Source: Burkholderia seminalis DSM 23518
GTDB taxonomy: Bacteria; Pseudomonadota; Gammaproteobacteria; Burkholderiales; Burkholderiaceae
DNA length: 64,000 nucleotides
Reading direction: 5' to 3'
NCBI RefSeq assembly: GCF_902832885.1
Contig: NZ_CADFDK010000010.1
Span: 124,001 to 188,000 of the forward strand
Both the position numbers and the translations under genes were made by a program. This document shows positions 39,741 to 48,956 of this stretch, piece after piece. The notes under the pieces are model-generated. The model was not told the DNA's origin and did not search any database. It saw nothing but the letters and a program-made list of their open reading frames with translations. The stretch's first letter is position 1. Every line of letters begins with the position of its first letter.

Positions 39741-42584
39741 ATGAACCGTCCCGATCCAGACCAACTCCTCGACAAGCTGCAGCGAGACGAAGAAAAGCAG
39801 CGGCGCGGCCAGCTCAAGATCTTCTTCGGCGCGTCGGCCGGTGTCGGCAAGACCTACGCGATGCTGCAGGCCGCGCGCCAGCGCCTGCAGGAAGGCGTCG
39901 ACGTCGTCGTCGGCATCGTCGAGACCCACGGCCGTGGCGAGACCGCCGCGCTGCTCGACGGCCTCGACGTATTGCCGCTCGCGCGCATCGACTATCGCGG
40001 CCGCACGCTCGCCGAATTCGACCTCGACGGTGCGCTTGCCCGCCAGCCGCAACTGATCCTCGTCGACGAACTCGCGCATTCGAACGTGCAGGGCGCGCGG
40101 CACCTGAAGCGCTGGCAGGACGTCTACGAACTGCTCGACGCGGGCATCGACGTCTATACGACCGTCAACGTCCAGCATCTCGAAAGCCTGAACGACGTGG
40201 TCGGCGCGATCACCGGCATCCGCGTGTGGGAGACCGTGCCCGACCGCGTGTTCGACGCGGCCGACGAGGTCACGCTCGTCGACCTGCCGGCCGAGGAGCT
40301 GCTCGAGCGGATGCGCGACGGCAAGGTCTATCTCGCGCAGCAGGCCGAGCGCGCGGTGCGCAACTTCTTCCGCAAGGGCAACCTGATCGCGCTGCGTGAA
40401 CTCGCGCTGCGCCGCACGGCGGATCGGGTCGATGCGCAAATGCGCGAATACCGCGCCGACCGTTCGATCCAGCGCATCTGGCAGGCGCGCGAGCGGCTGC
40501 TCGTGTGCGTCGGGCCGGGCGCCGAAGCGCCGACGCTCGTGCGCGCGGCCGCGCGGCTCGCCGCGAGCCTGAAGGCCGACTGGCTTGCCGTGTACGTGGA
40601 GACGCCGCGCCTGCAGCGGCTGCCCGACGCGCGGCGGCAGCGCACGCTCGATGCGCTGAAGCTCGCCGCCGAGCTCGGCGCGGAAACGGCCACGCTCGCG
40701 GGCGCCGACGCGGTGGCCGCGCTGATCGGCTATGCGAAGGTGCGCAACGTGTCGAAGATCGTCGCGGGCGGCTCGCCGAAGGCCGGGCTCTTGCGCCGCC
40801 TCGCGCGGCCGTTCGGCGAGCAGCTCGCCGAACGCGCGGGCGACGTCGACCTGATGCTGATCCGCGCGTCCGCGAGCGACGAGGCGCGCGCCGCGCCGCT
40901 CGACGCGCGGGCGCGCGACTGGCGCGATGCGTTCGCGCAGTTCGGCACGCACCGTTCGCCGCCGCGCCACTACGTCTATGCGGCCGCGATCTGCACGGCG
41001 ATCACGGTCGTCGCGAGTCTCGTGTCCGAGCGGCTCGACCTGACGAACCTCGTGATGCTGTACCTGCTCGGCGTGGTGTTCTCGGCCGTGCGGCTCGGGC
41101 GCGGCCCGGGCGTGCTGCAGTCGTTCCTGTCGGTGGCCGCGTTCGATTACTTCTTCGTGCCGCCGCGCATGTCGTTCTCGGTCAGCGACACGCAATACCT
41201 GCTGACCTTCTTCGGGATGCTGCTGACGTCGCTCGTGATTAGCCACCTGACGTCGACGCTGACGCGCCAGGCGAGTGTCGCGCAGCGCCGCGAGCGCCGC
41301 ACCGGCGCGATCTACGCGATGGCGCGCGAGCTTGGCGCGGCGCTCACCACCGAGCAGATCGTCGAGATCGGCAGCCGCCACGTGGGCGAGGTGTTCCGCG
41401 CCCGCGTCGCGTTCCTGCTGCCCGACAGCGCGGACAAGGTGCGGCAGAAGATCGAGGAGCCGGACGCCGCCGTCACGCTGACGGGTGCCGACCTCGACAG
41501 CGACGTCGGCCAGTGGGTGTACGACCAGCAGAAGCCGGCCGGCCGCGGCACCGACACCTTGCCCGCGACGGCCGCGCTGTACCTGCCGCTGAAGGCGCCG
41601 ATGCGCACGCGCGGCGTGCTGGCGGTCGCGTCGCGCGAGCCGCGCGAGCTCGAGGTGCCCGAGCAGCAGCGGATGCTCGACGCGTTCGCCGCGCAGATCG
41701 CGCTCGCGCTCGAGCGCGTGCACTACGTCGAGATCGCGCGCGACGCGCTCGTCAACATGGAGTCCGAGCGGCTGCGCAACTCGCTGCTGTCCGCGATCTC
41801 GCACGACCTGCGCACGCCGCTGACGACGATCGTCGGCTTCTCGTCGATGCTCGCGAACGGGCGCGCGGCCGCGCAGGGCGGCGACGCGGCGGCGGCCGAG
41901 CGTTTCGCGCAGCGCGAGGGCGAGCTGGTCGACGCGATCCACGACGAGGCGCTGCGCATGACGGGCATCGTCACGAACCTGCTCGACATGGCGCGGCTGC
42001 AGGCCGGCAGCCTGCAGCTCAAGCGCCAGTGGTCGCTGCTCGAGGAGACCGTCGGCGCCGCGCTCGCCGCGTGCAAGCGCGTGCTCGCGCGTCATCCCGC
42101 GCGCGTCGCGCTGCCGGCCGACCTGCCGCTGCTGCAGATGGACGCGGTGCTGATGGAGCGCCTGTTCACCAACCTGTTCGAGAACGCCGCGAAGTACACG
42201 CCGCCCGATACGTCGATCGAGATCGGCGCGGAGCGCGTGACCGACGACGGGCTGCCGTTCGTGCGCGTGCATGTCGACGATCACGGCCCGGGCTTGCCGG
42301 CCGGGATGGAAACGCGCATCTTCGACAAGTTCACGCGCGGCGAGAAGGAGTCGGCGACGCCGGGCATCGGGCTCGGTCTCGCGATCTGCCGGGCGATCGT
42401 CGAGGCGCACGGCGGTAAAATCGGCGCGCTCAACCGCACCGCGCCCGACGGCCACGTGACGGGCGCGCGCTTCTGGTTCACGTTGCCGGTCGAGACGCCG
42501 CCGGCCGCGCCCGCCGTGCCCGACGACGAATCCGACCTGCCGGGCGCCTCGTCCCCATCCGAGTCATTGCCAGACCATGAGTGA
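39741..42584 (+). CDS. kdpD: Sensor histidine kinase KdpD
   Basis: 947 residues. The domain order is: N-terminal KdpD domain with Walker A FFGASAGVGKTYA (~29-41); a universal-stress-protein domain (~250-370); four membrane helices in a DUF4118 region (~405-505); GAF domain (~525-660); HisKA with His688 in SAISHDLRTPL; and HATPase with NLFENAAKYTP and GIGLGLAICRAIV. It senses low K+ or osmotic stress, with cyclic-di-AMP binding known for some USP domains, and phosphorylates KdpE. Its last bases overlap kdpE by eight. Confidence 0.97.
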   Translation: MNRPDPDQLLDKLQRDEEKQRRGQLKIFFGASAGVGKTYAMLQAARQRLQEGVDVVVGIVETHGRGETAALLDGLDVLPLARIDYRGRTLAEFDLDGALARQPQLILVDELAHSNVQGARHLKRWQDVYELLDAGIDVYTTVNVQHLESLNDVVGAITGIRVWETVPDRVFDAADEVTLVDLPAEELLERMRDGKVYLAQQAERAVRNFFRKGNLIALRELALRRTADRVDAQMREYRADRSIQRIWQARERLLVCVGPGAEAPTLVRAAARLAASLKADWLAVYVETPRLQRLPDARRQRTLDALKLAAELGAETATLAGADAVAALIGYAKVRNVSKIVAGGSPKAGLLRRLARPFGEQLAERAGDVDLMLIRASASDEARAAPLDARARDWRDAFAQFGTHRSPPRHYVYAAAICTAITVVASLVSERLDLTNLVMLYLLGVVFSAVRLGRGPGVLQSFLSVAAFDYFFVPPRMSFSVSDTQYLLTFFGMLLTSLVISHLTSTLTRQASVAQRRERRTGAIYAMARELGAALTTEQIVEIGSRHVGEVFRARVAFLLPDSADKVRQKIEEPDAAVTLTGADLDSDVGQWVYDQQKPAGRGTDTLPATAALYLPLKAPMRTRGVLAVASREPRELEVPEQQRMLDAFAAQIALALERVHYVEIARDALVNMESERLRNSLLSAISHDLRTPLTTIVGFSSMLANGRAAAQGGDAAAAERFAQREGELVDAIHDEALRMTGIVTNLLDMARLQAGSLQLKRQWSLLEETVGAALAACKRVLARHPARVALPADLPLLQMDAVLMERLFTNLFENAAKYTPPDTSIEIGAERVTDDGLPFVRVHVDDHGPGLPAGMETRIFDKFTRGEKESATPGIGLGLAICRAIVEAHGGKIGALNRTAPDGHVTGARFWFTLPVETPPAAPAVPDDESDLPGASSPSESLPDHE

Positions 42585-43275
42585 ACCCAGCCTGACCGTC
42601 GTCCTGATCGAGGACGAAAAGCAGATCCGCCGTTTCGTGCGCGCCGCGCTCGAGGAGGAGGACATCGCGGTGTTCGAGGCCGAGACCGGCAAGCAGGGGT
42701 TGATCGACGCGGCCACGCGCAAGCCCGACCTCGTGATCGTCGACCTCGGCCTGCCCGACACCGACGGCCTCGACGTGATCCGCGAACTGCGCGGCTGGTC
42801 CGAGGTGCCGGTGATCGTGCTGTCCGCGCGCACGCAGGAAGAGGAGAAGGTCGCCGCGCTCGACGCGGGCGCCGACGACTACCTGACCAAGCCGTTCGGC
42901 GTGTCCGAGCTGCGCGCGCGGATCCGCGCGCAACTGCGCCGGCGCAACCAGGGCGGCGCGAACGAGTCGCCGAAGGTGAGCTTCGGCACCGTGACCGTCG
43001 ATCTCGCGCTGCGCCAGGTGTGGCGCGACGGCGAGATCGTGCACCTGACGCCGCTCGAATACCGGCTGCTCGCGACGCTCGTGCGGCACGCGGGGCGTGT
43101 GCTCACGCACCGCCAGCTGCTGCGCGACGTGTGGGGGCCGTCGCACGTCGAAAGCCATCACTACCTGCGCATCTACATGGCGCACCTGCGGCAGAAGCTC
43201 GAACTCGACCCCGCGCAGCCCGAGTACATCGTCACCGAGACGGGCGTCGGCTACCGGCTCGTCGGCGCCGCGTGA
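42577..43275 (+). CDS. kdpE: Response regulator KdpE
   Basis: 232 residues, an OmpR/PhoB-type regulator. The receiver domain has the acidic pair EDE (~10-12), the phosphoacceptor Asp56 in IVDLGLP, and Lys in LTKPFGVSEL near 107. The C-terminal winged helix carries HLTPLEYRLLATLVRHAGRVLTH, split by one loop, and the recognition helix near ESHHYLRIYMAHLRQKLE. It is expected to bind the kdp operator when phosphorylated. It overlaps the end of kdpD by eight bases. Confidence 0.97.
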   Translation: MSEPSLTVVLIEDEKQIRRFVRAALEEEDIAVFEAETGKQGLIDAATRKPDLVIVDLGLPDTDGLDVIRELRGWSEVPVIVLSARTQEEEKVAALDAGADDYLTKPFGVSELRARIRAQLRRRNQGGANESPKVSFGTVTVDLALRQVWRDGEIVHLTPLEYRLLATLVRHAGRVLTHRQLLRDVWGPSHVESHHYLRIYMAHLRQKLELDPAQPEYIVTETGVGYRLVGAA

Positions 43276-43433
43276 CGGCGCGGCGAGGGCGCTGGCGGCA
43301 TCCCCGCGCCGGACGTCGCGCGCCGGCAGGGTTGCGCCGGCGCGACAATCTCGCGCCGCGCGCCGGCCTCGCACACCGTCCGCTCATTCCCCGTTATCCT
43401 GACCGTTCCGCGAACGAAAACGAGGAGCGTGCA

Positions 43434-43715
43434 ATGTCCGTCCGTCTGGTCGTCATCTGTGCGCTGGCGCTTGCTGCGCCCGGCGCGTTCGCCCAGCCGC
43501 TGCCGCCCGGGCAGCAGCCGCCCGCCCAGGCGGCGCTGGCCAACCCGGCGTCGGTCAACTGCGAGAAGCTCGGCGGCCGCCACGTGGTCCGCAGCCTGCC
43601 GCGCGGGCAGGTCGGGATGTGCATGTTCAAGGATGGCCGCGTGTGCGAGGAGTGGGCGCTGTACCGCGACGACCGCTGCGTCGGCGGCGGCGCGCCCAAG
43701 CGCGTGTCGAACTGA
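43434..43715 (+). CDS. DUF333 domain secreted protein
   Basis: 93 residues from [13 protein letters not shown] with AGGAG seven to eight bases upstream. The signal peptide is cut near AFA-QPL (~residue 19); a Pro/Gln-rich spacer follows. The mature part is a DUF333 domain (putative hemolysin, YoaF-like): [35 protein letters not shown] with three of the conserved cysteines. Likely a periplasmic protein of unknown function; no toxin activity is implied. The preceding gene is kdpE but a 158-base gap and a separate ribosome site suggest its own transcript. Confidence 0.85.
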   Translation: MSVRLVVICALALAAPGAFAQPLPPGQQPPAQAALANPASVNCEKLGGRHVVRSLPRGQVGMCMFKDGRVCEEWALYRDDRCVGGGAPKRVSN

Positions 43716-43795
43716 CCGAACTGGCCGGGCCCGGCCGATCGCGCCCCGGATCGGCCGTTGGGCTGCCCCGCCGCGGCGGTCCGTAAGCAACTTGT

Positions 43796-43801
43796 TATAC
43801 T
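43796..43801 (+). promoter_or_regulatory. -10 element of gdx
   Basis: TATACT ends 8 bases before the first riboswitch hairpin, which places the transcript start at about 43808, directly at the aptamer. No good -35 is seen at the expected distance. Confidence 0.6.
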
Positions 43802-43809
43802 CGGCGCCG

Positions 43810-43853
43810 CCCGGGGACGACCCCGGGTCATTCGCTTCAACGGGGACGGCCCC
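43810..43853 (+). promoter_or_regulatory. Guanidine-II (mini-ykkC) riboswitch
   Basis: Two hairpins with ACGR tetraloops form the whole element. P1 is CCCGGGG (43810-43816), loop ACGA, CCCCGGG (43821-43827). A 14-base linker follows. P2 is GGGG (43842-43845), loop ACGG, CCCC (43850-43853). This is the exact consensus of guanidine-II riboswitches, whose loops kiss and bind guanidinium. It lies 22 bases before the gdx ATG; a GGAG (43863-43866) is the ribosome site, and the TCCG-ATA-CGGA element at 43855-43865 could hide it when no ligand is bound, so translational control is expected. Confidence 0.93.
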
Positions 43854-43875
43854 ATCCGATACGGAGTACGTCGAG

Positions 43876-44196
43876 ATGGCGTGGGTATGGTTGTTGATTG
43901 CCGGTTTGCTGGAAGTGGCCTGGGCGGCCGGCCTGAAATCGTCGGACGGCTTCACGAAGCTTGGTCCGTCGGTGTTCACGATCGTGACGGCGCTGGCCAG
44001 CTTCGGGCTGCTCGCGGTCGCGATGCGCCAGTTGCCGCTCGGCACCGCGTACGCGGTGTGGACGGGCATCGGCGCGGTCGGCGCGTTCGTGTTCGGCATC
44101 GTGATGATGGGCGAGGCGCTGACCGCCGCGCGCGTCGCGAGCGCCGCGCTGATCGTCGCGGGGCTGGTCGGCCTCAAGCTGTCGTCGGCCGCCTGA
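43876..44196 (+). CDS. gdx: Guanidinium exporter Gdx (SugE-type SMR protein)
   Basis: 106 residues with four membrane helices, the SMR family size. It starts [21 protein letters not shown]; the conserved membrane glutamate is Glu13 in LLEVAWA, and [15 protein letters not shown] is the second signature loop. Gdx proteins export guanidinium in exchange for protons. The [13 protein letters not shown] segment at positions 15-27 is of the SugE/Gdx type rather than EmrE. A guanidine-II riboswitch directly upstream strongly supports the substrate. Confidence 0.95.
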   Translation: MAWVWLLIAGLLEVAWAAGLKSSDGFTKLGPSVFTIVTALASFGLLAVAMRQLPLGTAYAVWTGIGAVGAFVFGIVMMGEALTAARVASAALIVAGLVGLKLSSAA

Positions 44197-44297
44197 CGCC
44201 GGCGTCAGGGCGTCGATACCGCGGCACCGGCATCCGGCCGCGCGTGTGCCCGGCATGTCGCGCTGCGGAATTGCGCCGGTCACCCGGATAGCCTGTC

Positions 44298-44303
44298 TAT
44301 AAT
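44298..44303 (+). promoter_or_regulatory. -10 element upstream of the DUF4126 gene
   Basis: A perfect TATAAT stands 133 bases before the DUF4126 start. TTGCGC at 44271-44276 is 21 bases upstream, too far for an ideal -35. Confidence 0.5.
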
Positions 44304-44436
44304 GGAACGCATTCGGGCCTGAATACCGTCGTGCCTCTCGCGGCACGCGGTGCCGGTCGCCACGCGCCGCGCGGCCGGCCTGTCCGACCCGATCCGGTCA
44401 ATCGGCAAATCGCACGGAAAGTGCAAGGAGAGGGCG

Positions 44437-45054
44437 ATGATCGAAGCCATTTCGCTCGGCGCGGGGCTCGCGTGGGCGAGCGGGCTGCGCCTGTACCTGA
44501 CGGTGCTGATCGCCGGCGTGCTCGCGCGGGTCGGCTGGCTCCATCTGCCCGATACGCTGGCCGTCCTGATGTCGCCGTGGGTCATCGGCGCGGCGGCCGT
44601 GCTCACCCTCACCGAATTCCTGGCCGACAAGATTCCCGCATTCGACTCGCTGTGGGATGCCGTGCATACCTTCATCCGCATTCCCGCCGGTGCCGTCCTG
44701 GCCGCCGGCGCGCTCGGCCATGCCGATCCGACCGTGCTCGCGGTCGCGGGGCTCGCCGGCGGCTCGCTGGCCGGCGCCGCGCACGTCGCGAAGGCCGGCA
44801 CGCGTGCGCTGATCAACCTGTCCCCCGAGCCGATTTCGAACTGGGTCGCGTCGTCGACCGAGGACGGCCTCGTCGTCGGCGGGCTCGTGCTCGCGTTCTT
44901 CGTTCCGCTCGCGTTCCTCGTGCTGCTCGCCGCGTTCATCGCGGCGTCGGCGTGGGCGCTGCCGCGTCTGTGGCGCGGCGTGTCGGGCGGCTTCCGCGGG
45001 ATGGCGAACCACATGGTGTCGCGGCTCAATTCGATCGGGGGCAAGCGCGATTGA
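44437..45054 (+). CDS. DUF4126 membrane protein
   Basis: 205 residues with AAGGAG six bases before the ATG. Several hydrophobic helices are seen, with glycine/alanine-rich segments (LAGGSLAGAAHVAKAG) and a conserved FLADKIPAFDSLWDAVHTFIR segment near residues 61-80, typical of DUF4126. The function is unknown; related proteins occur beside transport genes. Its stop overlaps the TTG start of the next gene (TTGA), linking it to the FtsX-like permease. Confidence 0.83.
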   Translation: MIEAISLGAGLAWASGLRLYLTVLIAGVLARVGWLHLPDTLAVLMSPWVIGAAAVLTLTEFLADKIPAFDSLWDAVHTFIRIPAGAVLAAGALGHADPTVLAVAGLAGGSLAGAAHVAKAGTRALINLSPEPISNWVASSTEDGLVVGGLVLAFFVPLAFLVLLAAFIAASAWALPRLWRGVSGGFRGMANHMVSRLNSIGGKRD

Positions 45055-47666
45055 ACGAGCGGCGACACGCGGCGCAGCCGCCGGCCGGGCAGCCCGGCCA
45101 TGACGGGCCCGCGCAGGCAGGCCGCTTCGGCCTGCACGACCTGATCCGCCAGGCTGCCCGGATGACCGCGCGCGACTGGCGCGCGGGCGAGTTGACGTTG
45201 CTCGTCCTCGCGCTGGTGCTGGCGGTCGCGGCGCTGACGAGCGTCGGTTTTCTGGCCGACCGGCTGCGCCAGGGGCTCGAGCGCGATGCACGCCAGATGC
45301 TCGGCGCCGATTTCGTCGTGCGCGCCGATCGTCCCGTCGATCCGTCGTTCGACCGGCAGGCCCGGGCGCTCGGCCTGCGCACCGCGACGACCGCCATCTT
45401 CCCGAGCATGATCGCGTCCGCCGCGGGCGGCCAGGCAGCCGATGCCGCGCCGTCGCGCCTCGCGGCCGTGAAGGCCGTGTCGCCCGGGTATCCGCTGCGC
45501 GGCGCCGTGGACATCGTGCCGGCCGGCGCGACCGCCGCGCAGAAGGCGGCCGCGATTCCCGCGCCCGGCACCGTGTGGGCCGATCCCGCGTTGCTCGACG
45601 CGTTGCACCTGAAGGCGGGCGACACCGTGCGCGTCGGTCTGCGCACGTTCACGGTCGCCGCGTCGATTTCCCGCGAACTCGATCGCGGTTTTTCGTTCGT
45701 CAATTTTTCGCCGCGGCTGATGATGCGCGCGGACGACCTCGCCGCGACGGGGCTGACGGGCTACGGCAGCCGCGTCACCTACCGGCTGCTGGTCGCCGGC
45801 GACGCACCGGCCGTCGCGCGTTTCGAAGCCTACGCGCACGCGCGCGTCGATGGCGGGAAACTGCGCGGCGTCGGGCTCGAGTCGTTGCAGGAGGGGCAGC
45901 CGCAGGTGCGGCAGACGCTGGACCGCGCGCGCCATTTCCTGACGCTCGTCGCGCTGCTGACCGCGCTGCTCGCGGCGGTCGCGATCGCGATGGCCGCCCA
46001 GCGCTACATGCGGCGCCATCTCGACGGTTGCGCGACGATGCGCTGCCTCGGCGTGAGCCGCCGCACGCTCGGCGCGCTGTTCGCGCTCGAATTCGCCGGG
46101 GTCGGCATCGTCTCGGGCGCCGCGGGCGCGGTGCTCGGCTACGGCGGCCACTGGGCGTTGCTGGCCGCGCTCGGCGGCCTGATCGACGTCGCGCTGCCGC
46201 CGCCGACGCTGTGGCCGGCGCTGATCGGCATGGGCGCGGCGCTCGTGCTGCTGCTCGGCTTCGCGCTGCCGCCGCTCGTGCCGCTCACGCGCGTGCCGCC
46301 GGTGCGCGTGCTGCGCCGCGAGTGGGGCGACGCGTCGCGCACCGCGTGGGCCGCGTATGCGATCGGCGTCGTGCTGTTCGCGGGGCTGCTGATCGTGGCG
46401 GCCGGCAACCTGAAGCTCGGCCTGATCGTCGCGGGCGGCTTCGCCGGCGCGCTGGTCGGTTTCGCCCTGATCGCGCGGCTCGTGCTGTTCGCGGCGGCAC
46501 GTGCGGTACGCAACGCGCGCGTGGCCGCCGGCGTCGGCTGGCGCTACGCGCTGGCGTCGCTGCACCGGCGCGGCACGGCGAGCGCGCTGCAGATCACCGC
46601 GCTCGCGCTCGGCCTGATGTGCCTGCTGCTGATCGCGATCACGCGCAACGATCTCGTCGCGGGCTGGCGGCAGTCGACGCCGCCCGATGCGCCGAACCAG
46701 TTCCTGATCGATATCCAGCCCGACCAGCGCGACGACGTCGCGGCCTATCTGGCCGCGCACGGCGTGCGCGACGCGGTGCCCGCGCCGATGGTGCGCGGCC
46801 GCCTCGTCGCGATCAACGGCAAGCCGGTGAATCCGGACGCGTATCCGTCCGACGAGGCGCGCCGGCTCGTCGACCGCGAGTTCAACCTGTCGTATACGAC
46901 CGAACTGCCGTCCGACAACCGGATCGTCGAGGGCGACTGGTTCGGCACCGCGGCGACGCCGCAGATCTCGATCGAGGCCGGCCTCGCGAAGACGCTGAAC
47001 GTGAAGCCGGGCGACACGCTGCGTTTCGACGTGACGGGGCTGACGGTCGACGCGCCGATCACGAGCGTGCGCAAGCTCGACTGGGGTTCGTTCCGCGTGA
47101 ACTTCTTCGTGCTGATGCCGCCGCCGGTGCTGAAGGATTTCCCGGCCGTCTACCTGACGAGCTTCCATTTGCCCGCATCGAACGCCGCGCTGCTCGATCC
47201 GCTGATCGCGCGCTATCCGAACCTGACCGCGATCGACGTCGCGCCGATCCTCGCGCAGTTGCAGCGGATGATGCTGCAGGTGGTCGGCGCGGTGCAGTTC
47301 CTGTTCGCGTTCACGCTCGCGGCCGGCGTGCTCGTGCTGTATACGGCGCTTGCCGGCTCGCGCGACGAGCGCGTGCGCGAGGCCGCGCTGCTGCGCGCGC
47401 TCGGCGCGTCGCGCGCGCAGGTCAATGCGGTACAGCGCGCGGAATTCGTCGTGGTCGGCGCGCTGGCCGGCGTGCTGGCTTCGGCGGGCGCGATCGCGGT
47501 CGGCTGGGTGCTCGCGTCGCGCGTGTTCGATTTCCAGCTCGCCGTCGATCCGTGGCTCGTGCCGGCCGGCATCGCGGCCGGTGTCGCCTGCGCCGGTGCG
47601 GCCGGCTGGCTGAGCCTGCATAATGTGTTGCGGCGCCCCGCGCTGCAGTCGCTGCGCGACGCATGA
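45051..47666 (+). CDS. FtsX-like ABC permease, large (YbbP-type)
   Basis: 871 residues if started at the TTG overlapping the upstream stop by four bases; an ATG at 45162 would give 834 and lacks a good ribosome site. The N-terminal LIRQAARMTARDWRAGEL and TM1 are followed by a large periplasmic region. Two FtsX permease repeats of three to four helices each lie at about 300-440 and 750-870, with extra helices and a second MacB-like periplasmic domain between. This is the YbbP architecture of ABC permeases for hydrophobic substrates or lipoprotein work. No ABC ATPase gene is adjacent, so the partner is elsewhere. Confidence 0.83.
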   Translation: MNERRHAAQPPAGQPGHDGPAQAGRFGLHDLIRQAARMTARDWRAGELTLLVLALVLAVAALTSVGFLADRLRQGLERDARQMLGADFVVRADRPVDPSFDRQARALGLRTATTAIFPSMIASAAGGQAADAAPSRLAAVKAVSPGYPLRGAVDIVPAGATAAQKAAAIPAPGTVWADPALLDALHLKAGDTVRVGLRTFTVAASISRELDRGFSFVNFSPRLMMRADDLAATGLTGYGSRVTYRLLVAGDAPAVARFEAYAHARVDGGKLRGVGLESLQEGQPQVRQTLDRARHFLTLVALLTALLAAVAIAMAAQRYMRRHLDGCATMRCLGVSRRTLGALFALEFAGVGIVSGAAGAVLGYGGHWALLAALGGLIDVALPPPTLWPALIGMGAALVLLLGFALPPLVPLTRVPPVRVLRREWGDASRTAWAAYAIGVVLFAGLLIVAAGNLKLGLIVAGGFAGALVGFALIARLVLFAAARAVRNARVAAGVGWRYALASLHRRGTASALQITALALGLMCLLLIAITRNDLVAGWRQSTPPDAPNQFLIDIQPDQRDDVAAYLAAHGVRDAVPAPMVRGRLVAINGKPVNPDAYPSDEARRLVDREFNLSYTTELPSDNRIVEGDWFGTAATPQISIEAGLAKTLNVKPGDTLRFDVTGLTVDAPITSVRKLDWGSFRVNFFVLMPPPVLKDFPAVYLTSFHLPASNAALLDPLIARYPNLTAIDVAPILAQLQRMMLQVVGAVQFLFAFTLAAGVLVLYTALAGSRDERVREAALLRALGASRAQVNAVQRAEFVVVGALAGVLASAGAIAVGWVLASRVFDFQLAVDPWLVPAGIAAGVACAGAAGWLSLHNVLRRPALQSLRDA

Positions 47667-47709
47667 GCGTTGCCGGCGGCCCCGAAGATTCCGTTTTCCG
47701 ACTATCCGT

Positions 47710-48120
47710 ATGACCGATGTGAATGACGATGCGCCGTCGCAGCCGACGGCGTTCGAACTCGTGGGCGGCGAAGCCCGCGTGCGCGAAATGGTGGACCGCT
47801 TCTACGACCTGATGGACCTCGAGCCGGAGTTCGCGCAGATTCGCGCGCTGCATCCGCAGTCGCTCGACGGCTCGCGCGACAAGCTGTTCTGGTTCCTGTG
47901 CGGCTGGCTCGGCGGCCCCGACCACTACATCAGCCGGTTCGGCCATCCGCGGCTGCGCGCGCGGCACCTGCCGTTCCCGATCGCGTCGGTCGAGCGCGAC
48001 CAGTGGCTGCGCTGCATGGCGTGGGCGATGGAGGATGTCGGGCTGGCCGAGCCGCTGCGCGAGCGGCTGATGCATTCGTTCTACGACACGGCCGACTGGA
48101 TGCGCAACCGGCCCGGTTGA
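47710..48120 (+). CDS. Group II truncated haemoglobin
   Basis: 136 residues. It has the 2/2 globin pattern: ELVGGEARVREMVDRFYDLMD for helices A/B (with Tyr and Phe near B9-B10), the FWFLCGWLGGPDHYISRFGHP run covering CD-E, and the proximal His86 in RARHLPFPI. WLRCMAWAMEDVGL is in helix G, where group II members carry Trp at G8. The likely roles are oxygen binding or redox/NO chemistry in the cytosol. No clear Shine-Dalgarno is seen; it starts 43 bases after the permease gene. Confidence 0.92.
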   Translation: MTDVNDDAPSQPTAFELVGGEARVREMVDRFYDLMDLEPEFAQIRALHPQSLDGSRDKLFWFLCGWLGGPDHYISRFGHPRLRARHLPFPIASVERDQWLRCMAWAMEDVGLAEPLRERLMHSFYDTADWMRNRPG

Positions 48121-48224
48121 TCGACCGGTACGCCGCTGTCCGTGCGCCGGACGATCTGCGTCTGGGCGCGCGGGAGGCATCGCGCGACACTGGCCGTTTC
48201 CCCCACCGATACGAGGCTCGCCCG

Positions 48225-48956
48225 ATGAGGACACAAGCGCTGTTTCGCGAAGACGCGTACCTCACGCAATGTGACGCGGTCGTCCGGGCCATCGGCGACG
48301 AGGGCATCCGGCTCGACCGCACGGTGTTCTATCCGCTCGGCGGCGGCCAGGCCGGCGACACCGGCACGCTGACGCTGCCCGACGGCGGCACGATCGTGAT
48401 CGCCGACACGCGCAAGGCGAAGTTCGACGGCGCGACGCCCGACGACGCCGTCCACGTGCCGGCGCCGGGGCAGGAGGCCCGCGTCGCGGCGCTCGCGCCC
48501 GGCACGCGCGTGATCGCGGAGATCGACTGGCTGCGCCGCTACCGGCACATGCGTTTGCACACGGCCGCGCACCTGATGTGCGCGGTGCTGCCGTACGCGG
48601 TCGATGGCTGCAGCGTGACGGCCGACTACGTGCGGCTCGATTTCGCGACGTCCGATGCGATCGACCGCGACGACGTCGAACGGCGTCTCGCGGCGCTGGT
48701 CGGCGGCGCGCATCCGGTCACGACCGAATGGATCACCGACGACGAGATGGCCGAGCGGCCCGAACTCGTGCGCACGATGAGCGTGAAGCCGCCGATGGGC
48801 CTCGGCCGCGTGCGGCTGCTGCGGATCGAGCAAGTCGACCTGCAGCCGTGCGGCGGCACGCATGTGCGCAACACGTCCGAAATCGGCGCGCTGCGGGTCG
48901 CGAAACTGGAAAAGAAGAGCGCGCGTACACGGCGCCTCGTCCTGGCGTTTGCATGA
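48225..48956 (+). CDS. Alanyl-tRNA editing protein (AlaX)
   Basis: 243 residues. The AlaRS editing-domain zinc site is complete: His112 and His116 in HTAAH, and Cys209 and His213 in CGGTH. The N-terminal half has the glycine-rich YPLGGGQAGDTGTL motif of the AlaX-M type. It hydrolyses Ser-tRNA(Ala) made by mistake, a free-standing proofreading step. The next gene overlaps by four bases (ATGA). Confidence 0.94.
   Translation: MRTQALFREDAYLTQCDAVVRAIGDEGIRLDRTVFYPLGGGQAGDTGTLTLPDGGTIVIADTRKAKFDGATPDDAVHVPAPGQEARVAALAPGTRVIAEIDWLRRYRHMRLHTAAHLMCAVLPYAVDGCSVTADYVRLDFATSDAIDRDDVERRLAALVGGAHPVTTEWITDDEMAERPELVRTMSVKPPMGLGRVRLLRIEQVDLQPCGGTHVRNTSEIGALRVAKLEKKSARTRRLVLAFA

Noticed and set aside
39642-42455. 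A 937-codon open frame antisense to kdpD
   Set aside because: All KdpD domains are intact on the plus strand; the antisense product has no motif.
44280-47621. A 1113-codon open frame antisense to the FtsX-like permease
   Set aside because: Same shadow effect: low-complexity Arg/Gln/His-rich sequence; the plus-strand gene has clear membrane helices and partners.
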